Shown here in pieces: positions 12,618 to 25,600 of a DNA stretch of 64,000 nt; position 1 is the first letter of the stretch; each line of letters begins with the position of its first letter. Under the pieces are notes generated by a model. It was not told where the DNA came from. It was given only the letters and a program-made list of their open reading frames with translations, and did not search any database. The position numbers and the translations under genes were made by a program. The stretch comes from Amyelois transitella (Eukaryota; Arthropoda; Insecta; Lepidoptera; Pyralidae), in contig NC_083522.1 in NCBI RefSeq assembly GCF_032362555.1, forward strand, positions 6,922,001 through 6,986,000, given 5' to 3'.

Positions 12618-14457
12618 TGTGTGTGAATTCTCTACCAATGACTTGTCTGTTGGTGAAAAACGTGTAAATAAGTAATATTTATTATTGAATTATTATTTCC
12701 GAATTTTTACTTATGCAACTTTTTGATTTAGTCTGAATTCTATTGTTAGTTATTTCCTTTTAGTTCCTTGACTAGTTTTTAGTCATAACAACTGACAATT
12801 AATTACACTGTGTTTTTTTTTTAGTGAATGTGACTTTTGGTAGCTAAGTTTAGAATAATTTTAGAGTTTTTATTTTGCTTTTAGTCGCAATACTAGTACC
12901 GAGATGTAAGTGGAATTTAGTGTATGATATCGTCAATATTATAATTAACTCATTGCGCTCTTCCGCTTTGTTTTGTCTTATAGTTTTATTTCGTTACTGT
13001 TATGCTGAGTTGACATGAGTTTAGTAGTTTTTAACTTGGTATTGTTTAGAAGTGGCGGTTCTATCATTGCAATTTCCGCCGTCGACGAGGATAATAAATA
13101 ACCTTTGATCAATTTTAGACTAGATTCACAAATGAGAACAAAATTAAACAAAAATGTCCTCACTTTTAATCATTCAAAAGTGGTCTACAGTATAGCATAC
13201 AATCCTTCACAATGAGCAGAGTTGTACATTAAAAGATTGTGAACTTTATTGTAATATTTTAAGATCCATTTGCAAAAAGATGGAGTAATTTAAACCTTTT
13301 GGGCTACTTTTTCACTGGGATTGTGGGTCTTATTGTTTATGATGTCTTTTATTATGACCTTTTATTTTTATAATATAGATCTACATTGACGTAACTCTGA
13401 CCTTTCTCATTGAGATCTTTATTTAGTTATATCATTTTGTTACTTTATAAGATGGCGTTTTTTAAACGGCTTTAACTCTTATGTTCACCTAACTGAGGGG
13501 TTAGTGCGAGTTTTACTCGATCTAACGCGTCTGATCCTTGTTTTATTTCAAGATACTAAAATAAGAGTGTTCGTTGCATCTAAGGTCTATACTAAAATTG
13601 AAAATGATATTATACATTCATATGTTTTCTGCACGATCGTACACCTCGCGACTTTTTTCAGCGCCATCTGTTATGAAAATTTTGCACTACATTCATATAT
13701 TGATGAGCCACTAAAATCGCGAAATATGGCATAAATGACAAATCAACGTACGCTCACGTTTTACTAAACGAATGCCATTTAAAGCATAACTAATTTCTTA
13801 GCAACTAGTAGCCAGCATTTTGGTAATTTGTACTTATATTATCAAATTGACATAGGAATGTGCAGTGCATACGATGTTCCGAATATATCTTGTATTTTGT
13901 GGTATGTGACAAGTATGCCTTGCGATGTGTTGCTATTGCTGAGCTTTGATCTCGGGTGTTATATAAGGATAAGTAATAAATTATTTGGTCTTTATATAAC
14001 TTTGTTTTATTAAAATTCGACCTTGCCTATCATCTTGCTTTATTAAACAAATACTCATATTTTTGGCTAAATAATGTAGTAAGCAGCTAAAGTAAGTCCC
14101 GTCGCCGAACCGAGGAGCGAGATATTTTTCCTATTCCTTCGATTTAAATTAGATAATAGTGGGGTATAGTGACGATTACATATTTGATCACGCCTCATTC
14201 CCCACATAGGGGTTGGCAGAGTCTACATTGTTTCACTTGCCACGAATCTTACATTCCTACAGGACGAGAAAGTTTAATTCTTAAAATGTTGAGTTTTGCC
14301 ATCAACCACATTCATCTCTGATATCGGTGAGTAGAATAAAAAAAATATTTAAAAAAAAATAATCACAGAAATTTAATACTTCTTATAAACATGTTAATGT
14401 AATTTTATGTATATAATGCTATTATTATAATATTCATAGAAGTTATAAAAATCTTGA
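12618..14457 (+). other. 3' UTR and convergent intergenic stretch
   Basis: Downstream of the stop at 12617 there is no credible exon. An AATAAA at 13975-13980 is a plausible poly(A) signal, which would give a long 3' UTR of about 1.4 kb. An RTE fragment lies at 14180-14275. The next gene is on the minus strand and ends at 14458, so the two genes converge here. Confidence 0.5.
14180..14275 (-). mobile_element. RTE LINE 3'-end fragment
   Basis: Read on minus it matches the end of the RTE element at 15665-16310: the CACTTGCCACGAATCTT block, then a CTCTGCCAACCCC-type block and a CGTGATC tail. Only about 95 bases remain. Confidence 0.6.
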
Positions 14458-15171
14458 TTATCGAATGTATGCCTTGCAAGCGGCCTTATTGAATCGCCCG
14501 GCGAGCGTGCGGTCTGGAAGCGCGGGCAGGTTGCTAGTGCGGCCGGTCTCGCTCGGCAGCACTAGGGGCTGCTTGTACTTCACATGGTACATAGGGAACG
14601 ACAAGTAGGTCCTGGAAATAAATTTATTTTAGAAATATCCAACTGCCTAGGAAACAAGACAGTGCCAATAAAAAATCAACAGAGATATGTCGAGTTATTC
14701 TACTTGCCATGATAATCACTGCATACTTCTTAAAAGTTATGCTGAAGGGGCTGATCATAATAATCAGGGAGTGTGGAGAGTTAGGACAATTTCTTGAAGT
14801 GTACACGAAATTGTCATGACAGTCTTTTACACGTATGATTAAGTCTAGAGGTTGACTGAGTTGAGGAGAAAGGCTCACCTTAAGAAAAAAAAATTAAGAA
14901 TTCATAATACTTACACAGTCATTTCTTCCGGACACTGGAAGCTGTACTGCGGTTCTTTGAAATACACCAAAGGATGATGGGCTTTAGGATAGCCTCTATA
15001 GTAATCTCTATGTCGTTGACAAGCCTGTAAATAGCAACACATTTATCAATTTATACTCTATAAAATATCTTGTTTCCTTGTTTTCTTTCTTTTGAATCTT
15101 ACTTCATAAAATGTTTCGATTTCATCTTGCCTTCCATTATCTACAAATAAAATATTCTCCAGACAACTCAT
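14458..15171 (-). CDS. Three-exon gene, 110-residue protein of unknown function
   Basis: Exons on minus: 15103-15171, 14915-15024 and 14458-14611 (69 + 110 + 154 nt), all with GT-AG introns and matching phases (0, then 2). The protein starts MSCLENILFVDNGRQDE. It continues with RDYYRGYPKAHHPLVYFKEP and ends NKAACKAYIR. It has no signal peptide or membrane segment and is rich in Tyr, Pro, His and Lys. The short PxxYF/HPLVYF-type segments recall small sperm-flagellum microtubule-associated proteins, but I do not recognise a family. The start is the only ATG in the first exon. It converges with the 4674 gene and diverges from the tamozhennic homologue 7 kb away. Confidence 0.75.
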
Positions 15172-15433
15172 CACTTTTTAATTTATTACAAATGATATCG
15201 ATATAATCTCTTGTAGATTTTGGATTTTGTATTTAGCGCCACATGTTCCGATCCACAATTTCTATTATAGCATAGACAAACGCTAATGTCATTGCGGTCA
15301 TTGCTTACTTCAACAAAGCCTTTGATGTTAACACAGAGCACTGCCCTGTCTCCGGCGGCCGGCGTGACAAGGGTACCTAACGTGTCTGTGACTTTTGTTG
15401 GTTTTCAATAAATATAATATAACCACATTATAC

Positions 15434-15665
15434 AGTAGGATTATTTTGAATGCAAACCGATGCTCTTTCGGTGAGGGAAAACATCATGAGGAAATTTGCA
15501 CATTCAACTGCAACTGGATGTGAAACTATGGTCCATTACGGGTTAGGTTTCCCTGCTGTAATAATCAGACACACCCAATCCAGGATCCACGGTCAAGGGC
15601 TTATTAAAGGGTCCTCTCCAGAGTGGTGAGGATGCAAGCGGGACTATAGCCAGGAAGAAGAAGAA
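15434..15665 (+). repeat. SINE family B fragment (tRNA head missing)
   Basis: It carries the body of the tRNA-derived SINE seen complete at 33845: an ACCGATGCTCT block, TTACGGGTTAGGTTTCC, CCAATCCAGGATCCACGGTC, and a GAGGATGCAAGCGGGA end with an AGAAGAAGA tail. The RTE fragment starts directly at its end. Confidence 0.7.
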
Positions 15666-16310
15666 TGAACAATGGGAGCGAAGAAATTAATGATAAGATC
15701 TATACTTACTCCATCAATCTTTCTTTAATAAAATGTTGTACTTATTTTGAAGGAGAAAAAGTTGAGCAAGTGAAAGAGTTTGTATATCTAGAATCAAATT
15801 TTACATCAGATGGGAAGTGTGATTGTGATATTGAAAGGAGAGTGGAGAATCAGAAAATGTCCAAAAAGGCTCGCCTGGCTGTGCATAGGGCGTGTTGGTC
15901 CCAACATTAATGTATGTGAGTGAAAGTTGGATGTTGCAAAGGAAGCACGATAGCAGAATAAATGCGATGGAAATGAGAGCGTTAAGGAGTATGATCGGTG
16001 TGAAATTGAGTGACCGGATAAAGAACAGGGAATGTTGGAATATGAAAGGAGATGTAGTAACAGGAAAAGAAAAGGGTATGTTAAGATGGTTTGGTCATGT
16101 GGAGAGGAGAGATGAAAATATCTTGATCAAATTAACGACGTCCTGGCAAAGGGTTAGACCAAGAGTATCCGAAACCGCCGAGCTTGCATGAAGAGAGTTA
16201 TGAATGTAGATGAAGCGAAGGAAGTATGCAGAGATCGTGGCAAGTGGAAAGAGGTAGTCTCTGCCTACCCCTCCGAAAAATAACGTGATTTTATGTATGT
16301 ACGTACTTAT
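15665..16310 (+). mobile_element. RTE-type LINE, 3' remnant
   Basis: Two frames give the C-terminus of an RTE-clade ORF: EQVKEFVYLESNFTSDGKCD, SKKARLAVHRA, then LVPTLMYVSESWMLQRKHDS, NAMEMRALRSMIGVKLSDRI and GMLRWFGHVERRDE. A frame break lies near 15900 and an internal stretch after residue DENILIK is missing. The 3' end runs GTCTCTGCCTACCCC, then CGTGATTTTATGTATGTAC. The endonuclease and most of the reverse transcriptase are absent. The tail matches that of SINE family A. Confidence 0.85.
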
Positions 16311-17769
16311 TTTAACATGGTTTTAATTTATAAAAATCTTTAATATTCGCATTCGCAATCGCGGATGTGAGCTTTCGAAAATCCGCATCTGCATTTAATC
16401 CTCGGATGCGAAAAAATCGACACCCGCAACAACCATGTTTCATGGACGAATTTGATTAAAATGAACCCAGATATCATGAAAGCACTGGGACTAGATGTGT
16501 TAAGAAGTGTCGACTGTTTTATGCTTATACGTATAAATTCATACCTCATAAAATGTTTCTATATCTTTTTGACGCAAAATATCAACAAATATAATATTTT
16601 TAACCATAATAATTCGTTGTATGCCGTGATATTGGCAAATTCATTAAAAAATCAAATCAATACTCAATCTCAAAACAACCATAATAAACTGTTTGACTTT
16701 TTTCAAACACAGCGACAGCTTAATTTTTTTTTTATGATATCCTACGACCAAACTTTTCAACATGGCTCTTTGATTATCAATCGAAAACATGGCCTTATAC
16801 TTTTTCATGTGTTCAACATGTTGTTGTTCTTTATTAGTTGTTAGTTATTTCTATGGATCAATTATATCCAGAAATCACGGAACTAAAACCTTCAATAATC
16901 CTCGACGCAGCCTCCAAGCGGTGCAATAGTACCTACAATGTATTGTGACAGTGTAAAATGTAACGTTTGACCTTGTAGTTATATGGGAGGTACCCTTTTC
17001 CATGAACAAAGAAAGAATAAGAAGATTGATAAGATTGATATTTAAGACAAAAAGAACAAGTGAAAACCTCGAACCTTCCAAGAATTTATACAAGAACTCA
17101 TATTTTTTTTAAAAAGCTGTATTAGTTAGAACTCTTCGACCAAATAACAGTAAAAAAAAATGGTTGTCAATGGCAATGGTGACCAAATGACAGATGACAT
17201 CATTTTGATTTGACAATTTTGACGTAACACAAGTGGTGCTTTGCTTCAAAGAAAGACGTCAAAACAAGAATCCCAGAATTTGTTTTACTATTTTTTTATT
17301 TGAACGACTTTATTACTATTTAGTGTTTCATAACGTTTAAAATTGAACCTGCGTTACTTGAGGTAGTTAAATCACATGCATGTGACAGTAAATTAGTTAA
17401 AATAAATCTCTCGTTATTTTTGGTGTACTATTTTTGTCCGCTCTACATTCGGTACATTGAAATAATTTTGACATCCAGGAAAAGAGTTCTTCCTGCTGCT
17501 CATGGTGCGTATTTTGAGGTCATAGCTTTGGCAACTTTTAATTTTTAAGTACTTTTCATGCGGCGAGTTTGGTAAAACTGATTTCACATTGTACACTGAG
17601 GTGCTCGCGTGGGAGTGCTGTTCATTAACATATTTTTTGCTCGAAACTCGCTTTCGTCTACGCTTAATGTATCTCTGTATGTTGCTTTTAAATATGAATT
17701 AATATCTATCTAAAATTTCTCTACTGTTATGAAATTAATTATGTTTTTATACAAATGGAGCACTGTCAT

Positions 17770-17930
17770 ACTTACATATGTATATCACATCCTTATTCAT
17801 TACGGGGTAGACAAAGCTAACAATCTTGAAAGGAATGTAACCATATTTGGCTGAATAAATGTTTTTCATTAATAATGGAACCGAGTTTCAAATAGAGGCA
17901 GGTAGCCTTTTGGCTAAAAGAAAATGCTGA
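17770..17930 (-). repeat. SINE family A fragment
   Basis: Diverged 3' half read on minus, with the tail motif, the GTCTACCCCGTAATG block and the CCTGCCTCTATTTGAAACTC block. The head is lost. Confidence 0.55.
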
Positions 17931-18727
17931 AATATATCTAATGAAGGTATGGATTTACTAATAGTCAAAAGACACTTTGGGTTCGTCTCTAGAGAGGTTA
18001 AGGTGCAGTAGAAATTAATAACTGGCAGGAAACATAACTGAAATTGATTAATATTTACTTATTCTTCATGCACTATTTTTTTTATTACTTGTTTAGTTTT
18101 GTAAAACCATAAAATAAGTTCCATTTTTAATGCAGCCAGTATCTTATCAAACTTTGTTTATCAGCTTCTTACTCAGTATTTACTTGGTGTTATCTGTATC
18201 TACCTGATATTTACTGTTAATTTGATTTTGTTTAATTATCTGTAAATGGGTAATCTGGCTTAGCTTTGAAATTATTATAAACTTTCAAAATTATGTGTCA
18301 TAGACTTTGAATTAAATCCATGCAGTCAGTTTATAAATTGAACTTAGAGTGATGATAATCCAAAAGGATCAGATTTAGACAAAAAGCTGGTTGTAGAAAC
18401 TTTACCAAACACAGTTGGTGAAGCTTTTATTTTTTTACTAGAGTATAACTGTGGAATATGAAATATTTGACCTGTTCCTGTTCCTGACCTGATCCCCATG
18501 GCAATATTGGAAAATTCTCTTTTTGTACACCCCAAGATTGGTTAAGGAACTTACATGCCAAATTTCAAATCAAAATAAAGTTACAGACAGACATATTTCC
18601 TGCTGTTAAGTCTGTATGTGGACATGTTAGTCAATCAGTATCATCTTTTACTGAAATATAAATAAAAAATTAAGAACAAGTTGTCTTAAAAAAATTTTGG
18701 GATTAAAAGCCAACAGGAGTATTGGCG

Positions 18728-18900
18728 ACTAAGGGATATTCTTATAAATTTGGGATTCTTCTTTGAGGCGGTGGGATAACAATCCGTCACAATTTCAATC
18801 TCAATTCTACCATTAAGCCAAACAGCTGAATGTGGCGAATCAGTCTTTTCAAGACTTTCTATCCTGGAAGGGATATAGACAAAAATATATATATGAATGT
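18728..18900 (+). repeat. SINE family A fragment
   Basis: Middle and tail of the SINE: AAATTTGGGATTCTTCTTTG, ATTAAGCCAAACAGCTGAAT, AAGGGATATAGAC, ending in a TATGAATGTATG run. The head is missing. Confidence 0.75.
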
Positions 18901-21081
18901 ATGAGAATTGGCTGTCATTTCAGTTATGTGTCAAACTTTAATATTGATGTTCTGCTAACCTAAGAATGAACTTTTTAAATGCCAAACCAAAATTGCTGTA
19001 ACAACAATTTCCTTCCTGTAACGACAATGGCGATTGTCACCAGTAAATCATGTTATGAATAAAAGACTCTTTCAACAATCAGTGAGTCACTGCCCAATAT
19101 AATCAAATCCATGGTCCATTGAACGATAGCCGGCATATAGTACATGCCTCAGTTTATTGAGTACCTATTTACCAGTATTGATAAGGCCTCGATTTGTCTG
19201 ATGATGATAAAAATTGAAGCAAATCAATTTTGAACCCTATTCCCAACCTACATGAATTATTCCCAGTCACACTTTTTATTTTGGGTTATTTGATTAGTAT
19301 TATCAAGAACCTTTATTTATATATATAATGCAGAAAACTCAAATAGAACGAAAGGTGTGACCATACTATATATGCTGCTGTGGGGTAGGGCATTGGTTCT
19401 GCATTACAATTAAATACAAAAATTCGCAGCAGCTGCCAGAGTACGGGCCGCATTCCTAAACTACTCATTAAATCCGCCAAGCTATTAACTACACCACTTC
19501 CACTTTGACAATAGTAAAATTAGATGCAAGCTAACAATTTCTTTAGATTTATGTATTGTGGCTCAGTCTTTGGCTTTCCACAGTACGATCGTGCTCTAAC
19601 CGCTTAGCTATTTTTTTTTCATAGTTATTCAAAAAGATACCTAATTATTTCAGTCACAACATTACACATTAATTTTCTGTAAAGTTGTTTGTAATGGCCA
19701 CTTAATATAGTCAATAATCTTGGGACTTTTTCTAAATGATCTTGACCTCTCGATTTGTGTTGGGTACCTATTATTCCTTTTTAACCGACTTAAAAAGAAG
19801 TCCTCAATTCGACTGTATTTTTTATAGTAAACATGTATCCTTTGATAACGAAATTATACAGTTATGAAAATGAGACCATTACATAATCTTGTTTTTCGAA
19901 TCCTTTTGGTATAACTTACGACTGCAAACACGCTCATTAGCGTCAATGAAGCCTCGGCCTTACCCTTTGTTTGATAACAACAAAACAACAATATTGAGTT
20001 GTCATGGATACTATTTCGATCTGTATGTTTGTGGCTGCAGAGTATTCAATTTCGACCCGATTACACATACTTTGTAGTGATCTCATGTTACGTAGGTTCT
20101 GATTGTTCTTTGTTTACCAATTCTTTTTTGGCTGTATGCCGAACTGTTACTTGTTTAAACGTGAGTGAATTAATGCAAAAGATGTAGTTTTATCATAATG
20201 TATTTCCTTTTGCATTGTCGGTTGTCGCCTTCAAGTTGTTTTGCACGTTGTTTAAGTTTGAATCCACTGGTACCTGTTAGCATTCCGCTATTTATATAAG
20301 AATTTCGTACATGCAACTTGGGTCAGAAACATGAAATGAAAAACACGTATACGTGAATTTTGTCTGGGGACTCCCTCATACTTTTCTGATCTATTGATTA
20401 AATTTGTTAACTCTATTTAAGTTTTAAATTTGGTCACAATTATTTTATATACAGGGATTTGATTCGTGGGCAATCGTTAAAAAGTCTACGAAGTTTCGTA
20501 CAGATTCACCTTTCTTATTACAATTTAATTACTTTACAGTATAAACTTCTGATAGAAAGTAAGAAGAAGATATGTGTCAATATAACAAGTTACATGTTCA
20601 TTGTTTGAGTCGCGTGGTCGTGATTATCGTGATCCGTTCCGATTCTTGTAGTCATCACTCGTTCTGTTGGCTGGTTTCTCATAAGAAATCATTAGTAGAT
20701 GAACTCATTACCTGTTTTCAGTGATAACGAGGCAATTAGAGAGTAACGTTACAGAAATTGTAGCATAGTTAATGTCATCATATATACATTGGTTTGAATG
20801 CAAACTTACGCAAGTAAATGTGGAGATCTATTTCTCATTACAGGGTAACTTTTGCTCCACATCTTAACCATACTTGGATCGTGGTCATGGGCGGAACAAG
20901 GGGAGCCCTTGTTCCAGATAGGAGAGGACGTAACTAAGACAAATGCCATGTCGTTGATGTTTGATAGAAACTGAACCAATTTATTTGCGAACAGTTTAGG
21001 AAACGTTACGTTGCATTCGTGAAAAGAAAATTCAGAGTGCTACAACTTTGAATACAAATATAAAGCTTTTAAATACACATA

Positions 21082-22475
21082 CATATTATCACATCTACAT
21101 CCCTTAGGGGGAAGTCCCCTAGTGGCGGACACCTAAGGTTATTTAAAAATAAAACATAAAATATTTAAGGAATGTTTATAAAATTATGAGTTATATTAGA
21201 TAACAAAGTTAGAAATGAAATTAATTTAACAAAAATGCAACCGCTGCTAAAAAATAATTAATACTATCAAACAAACTTTGGTAACAAAAAACATAATTTT
21301 AAAAAGTGGCACCTAGTACCGGACAAATATTAGTGCACGCAACTGACACCAGTTTCGTCACAGTTATAAATTCTTGAGGGTGTGAATGTTGTACTGTTTC
21401 ATCAGCTTTTCAAGGTTGTCGTAGAAGAGATCCACTCGTGGTTTGTTAAATCCTACGGGGCGCATCATGCTTGTCGATTCCGGTGTTCTCAAAGAAAAGT
21501 CAGAATGCCTTTTCATGAAGTCGCAATTTTTTATTGCGACTTTTATTTTTTATTTATCAGCACTGCCTTTTTCTTTATTAAATCGATGAGGAATCTTCAT
21601 GACTTCAGCTAAGTCGTATGCTAATTTTGGAAACTTCTTTTTCATGAGCGGCATGCATCTATTCGATAAATCTTTAATGTGGCCCACCAAGACTTCTTCA
21701 TACTCTGCTGACAAGGTGTTAGTGAACCTACCTAACTTTGGTTTCATTGTTACTTCTTCTCGATTTAGGGCCTTTATTTAATCATGTATAGTGCTTTTAG
21801 GAATATTGTATCGCATTGCAGCTTGTCTTACACTCAGTTCTTTTGACATAACCTTATCAATAGCAGTTTGTAAGCTCTGTGGATCCCAGGATCCTTTCTT
21901 TTTCTTCTCTTCCATTTTAACTATCTTCTCTCTTCTATACTCTAAAACAAAATTAAATAATTAGAATAAAATACGTAATTTCTTACAAGAAATATCAATG
22001 TTTACTGTCCGGCACTAAGGGACGACTTAGTGTCCGGTGCCAAGGGACACACATTTTCGTTCATTAGATGGTACCTACTAAAATTGTTTAAAAGATGTAA
22101 TAATATTCTACCATTTTACGGATAACAATCGAGTACTGATTTTATCTTTGAATACCACTCAAATGTAAATGCATAAATATACTAGAATTACTTACATTGA
22201 TATTTAGGTGACGCCGTGATTTCGAGCCTAAAACAGCAAATGGTTACTCCTGCCGCGGCCGTGTGCGTCGCTGGCGAGGCACGGCGCGTGATCTTGTACC
22301 TGTATGCCCCAGCACCCCTTTCACTTGTATTTTGAATCGAACTGATTTATACTCGCTTAAATAGTACGAGTGTCCGGCGCTAGGTGCCGTCCGGCGATAC
22401 GGGACTTCCCCCTATGGAGTAGGCAGAGCCAACAGTCTTGAAAACATTGAATAGCCACATTCAGCGGATTAATGA
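21082..22475 (-). repeat. SINE family A copy split by a DNA transposon
   Basis: The tail half (ACATACATATTATCACATCT, read on plus) stops at 21104 and the family sequence resumes at 22413 (GGAGTAGGCAGAGCCAACAG). Between them lies the pogo-like element. The split is at a TA dinucleotide, which is now duplicated on both sides. Confidence 0.75.
21107..22412 (-). mobile_element. pogo-like DNA transposon, internally deleted
   Basis: Inverted repeats start GGGGGAAGTCCC at both ends and are flanked by a TA duplication (21105-21106, 22413-22414). On minus, ATG 21915 opens a psq/CENP-B-type helix-turn-helix (SLQTAIDKVMSKELSVRQAA, then RYNIPKSTIHD). An in-frame stop follows, then PLMKKKFPKLAYDLAEVMKI and, further on, RTPESTSMMRPVGFNK to about 21374. 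The DDE catalytic domain is absent, so it cannot encode a transposase now. Copies of a GTCCGGNNCTA-type motif lie under both ends and inside (about 21305-21330, 22006-22050, 22370-22400), as expected for transposase-binding sites. Confidence 0.8.
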
Positions 22476-22646
22476 ATGTGGATGGATATTGGAACAGTCG
22501 TACAATATCGAAAAGAGTAGAATGCATTAGAGGAGGCTTATGTCTTGCAGTGGGAAGAAATAGGCTGCAAAAGAAGAAGATGCGAAATTTCTTTTATTTC
22601 AAAATGTTGTTGGTATACAGTTATCAAGCAAGGCGTGCCCCGTGTC

Positions 22647-25600
22647 ATGGTAATGTCGGTGGGAATGGGCGACGTGCTGCGCGAGCGACTGCCGGCGCTA
22701 TGGCGGCGCATCGAGGACGCGCACTACACGTATCTCGAGACAGACGACAGCCCGGACAAACTGCAGCGGAAGCAGAAGTTGGAAGGTGAGTTCCATGGCA
22801 ATCTGGTTGAGTTGATGATCATCTTGTCTGTAATTTATACATACAAACATACATATGGTCACGTCTATACCTATCCCTAGCGGGGTACACAGAGCCAACA
22901 GTCTTGAAAAGACTGAATGGCCACGTTCAGCTGTTTGGCTTTAAGATAATTGAGATTCAAATAGTGACAGGTTGCTAGCCCATCGCCTAAAAGAAGTTTA
23001 TAAGCCTACCCCTTAGTCGCCTTTTACGTCATCCATGGGATAAAGATGGAGTGGTCCTATTCTTTTTTCTATTGGTGCCGGGAACCACACGGCACTGAAA
23101 TTTATGGTCGTTTCAATATCGGCGCACAAAACGGCTGTCCTTTTTTGTGTGCGGATATTGGTTATCATCATTCACCATCCTCCTGACATTAGTTCCGTTT
23201 GTAGCCTAACTCTTCTCACGTATGCCGAAATTGATGTGGCTCTTTTGATAAAATCAATCACGATCGTTAACAAACTTGGTTTCTCCTCAGACGACTACTT
23301 TTATATTTATCTTTTCTTGCATTTCAGATTACATAATCGAGTATTTATCTCTGGTGCCACATGAATGCAAGTTCGGCTTGGCGGAGACGGGCAAAGTATT
23401 TCAAAGGACGATCAATGAATTACCTGAATTCAGTGCGTACCGCGCGGGCCTCGGCTGGGCAGCCCTGGCGCGGTACGCGGGCAATCTCTTGGCGCAGCCC
23501 TGGCGGAAGGAGTATAAAGTTATTAGGGTGAGTTTCTCTTGTATTTTGTGTTAGTTTAGTGTGTATTCCAATGACACAATGTTGGCGCAGCACTGGCGGA
23601 AGGAGTTATTATGAACTAGGGTTTAGTGCGTATCAATCTATCGGTCATTTGAGATAGTTAAGAGTATAGTGTGGGATTCGACTAGATGAGATAGAAGATA
23701 AATAAAGCCATACCTACATCTGAACGTCGCCTTTCAGTCTTTTCAAGATTGTTGGCTCTGCCGACCCCGCAAGGAATATAGACGTATACTTTCACTATCT
23801 ACTCGTAGCATCAACCACTAAATATCTCTTGAAGAATTTTTTATAGAAGTACTTTTTGTGATATTAATATTATATTTTAGCTATACTGCGGCTATTACAA
23901 ACACGAGGTGGAAGCGAACATGGTCGGCGCGGAGACCTTACTGCACTGCATGGGCTACAAGTCCATCGGGTCCGGTCGGATGGCCCTGGACGCGCCCATC
24001 TGCCCGGACATGGTCGCAGCGGTCTCCAGGGACGCTCTTATTGCGCAGTGCGAGTGTCAGGTTCGTAGTGTTTTTTTTTGTAGTTCTCCATTATTTTCCG
24101 TGGAATTGGAATTTGTCGAATAATTCCTTTGTGGGATGATTTCAATACGCGGCTTAATAAAAGAACCATAATATAAGTGGTTTACGCGATTCTTATAATT
24201 AAGTATTTAAAACTACTTCCTACTCTGCTCTACGAGGCGATGAAAGAACTGTTAAACAATGCATTTAAATTAACTCCTCCCATTGTATCAACATTGTTTG
24301 TATATAAAAAAGTTGAAATAAAAAAACAAATGTACCTACTTAATAATAAAAAAATATTGTAACAGATAATGTCCCACGTGTGGGAGTCGGTGTGGGGCAG
24401 CGGGTCGCGCGTGTCGTGGGGCGACGTGTGCCGCGAGCGCGCCGCGCGCGCCGGCAGCGCCGCCAGCGCCGCGCACGCGCTGCGCGCCGCCAGGGAGTTC
24501 AACGGGGTGGGGTACCACGATGGTGAGTTTGTGGATGTTTTCTTGGTAAGACAGTCCTCAACATATAATGTCTCACGTGTGACTAGCGCCGCACACAACC
24601 TGCGCGCCGCGAGGGAGTTCAACGGGGTGGGGTACCACGATGGTGAGTTTGTGGATGTTTTCTTGGTAAGACAGTCCTCAACATATAATGTCTCACGTGT
24701 GACTAGCGCCGCACACAACCTGCGCACCGCGAGGGAGCTCAACGGGGTGGGGAATTACGATGGTGTGTTTGAAAGTATGTTTTTGTTCAATTATGCCGGA
24801 TTTACATTACGAAATAAGTGGCTTGAAATAAGTTTAATAAAACTAATTTGACCAGGCTTTCCGTCTTTAGCCGGATTCTTGGTTCAAATCTTGGTTTGAG
24901 GTCGAGAAATGCGTATGACAATCGTTTTGAAACTGATGCTGATACCCGGTTTAAGCTAAAAGAGAAACATTGGAAAACGAACTTTGATAACCAAAACTTG
25001 AACTTTAATACTTTAATTAATGGAGATTCTGTCTAAGAAAACCCAAAGATGATAGAAAGACTTTTCTCGATTAAGTAGATAGAGTGATGAACAGATATCT
25101 TAATTATAATCAATGCAGGGGATATTGATGCTCCGTTATTCTAGGGCGGTGATTTCTGATTATGACAAGTAATTACAGTTCTGGTAATAAACTAACAACA
25201 TTACTTTACAATAAAGTTAAAATTTGAAAGTGTAATTTGTATTTTTTTTATTTCAGGTTCAGAAATATACTCCAACGTGCCAGTAACAGTGACAGAGCCT
25301 GTCCGAAGCAGATACCACCAACCGTGCAATCACATGTGCCCCGAAGACATGCCACTCGAAGAGCCCATAAACCCGATGATTCACCCATCCTACATGGTCC
25401 CCAACCCTAACATCATCCCACAAATCCCCCCACAAATTGTCTACCCCCACATGCATCCAGACGTCCCCGTAACAGTCACAAATCCAGTCCCGATAGTTCC
25501 ATACGGTGTACCATATTACTATCCTGTCCAAACTCCTTACATGATCCCCACGCCGGTTTATCCACCAATAAAACACGCGACGAACGTCCCTATAAACGGT

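Larger units (their letters stand above)
15172..22646. other. Gene-free stretch between divergent genes
   Basis: No host exon is supported. Contents: SINE-B fragment (15434-15665), RTE LINE tail (15665-16310), SINE-A copies (17770-17930, 18728-18900), and a pogo-like element inside another SINE-A (21082-22475). The 16.3-17.7 kb and 18.9-21.0 kb parts are unassigned AT-rich sequence. A non-coding 5' exon of the tamozhennic homologue may lie here; a possible splice acceptor ends at about 22619. Confidence 0.5.

Noticed and set aside
16452-16844. 130-codon plus-strand frame
   Set aside because: Dominated by codons from AT-rich sequence (Asn, Ile, Phe, Tyr) with no motif; likely chance.
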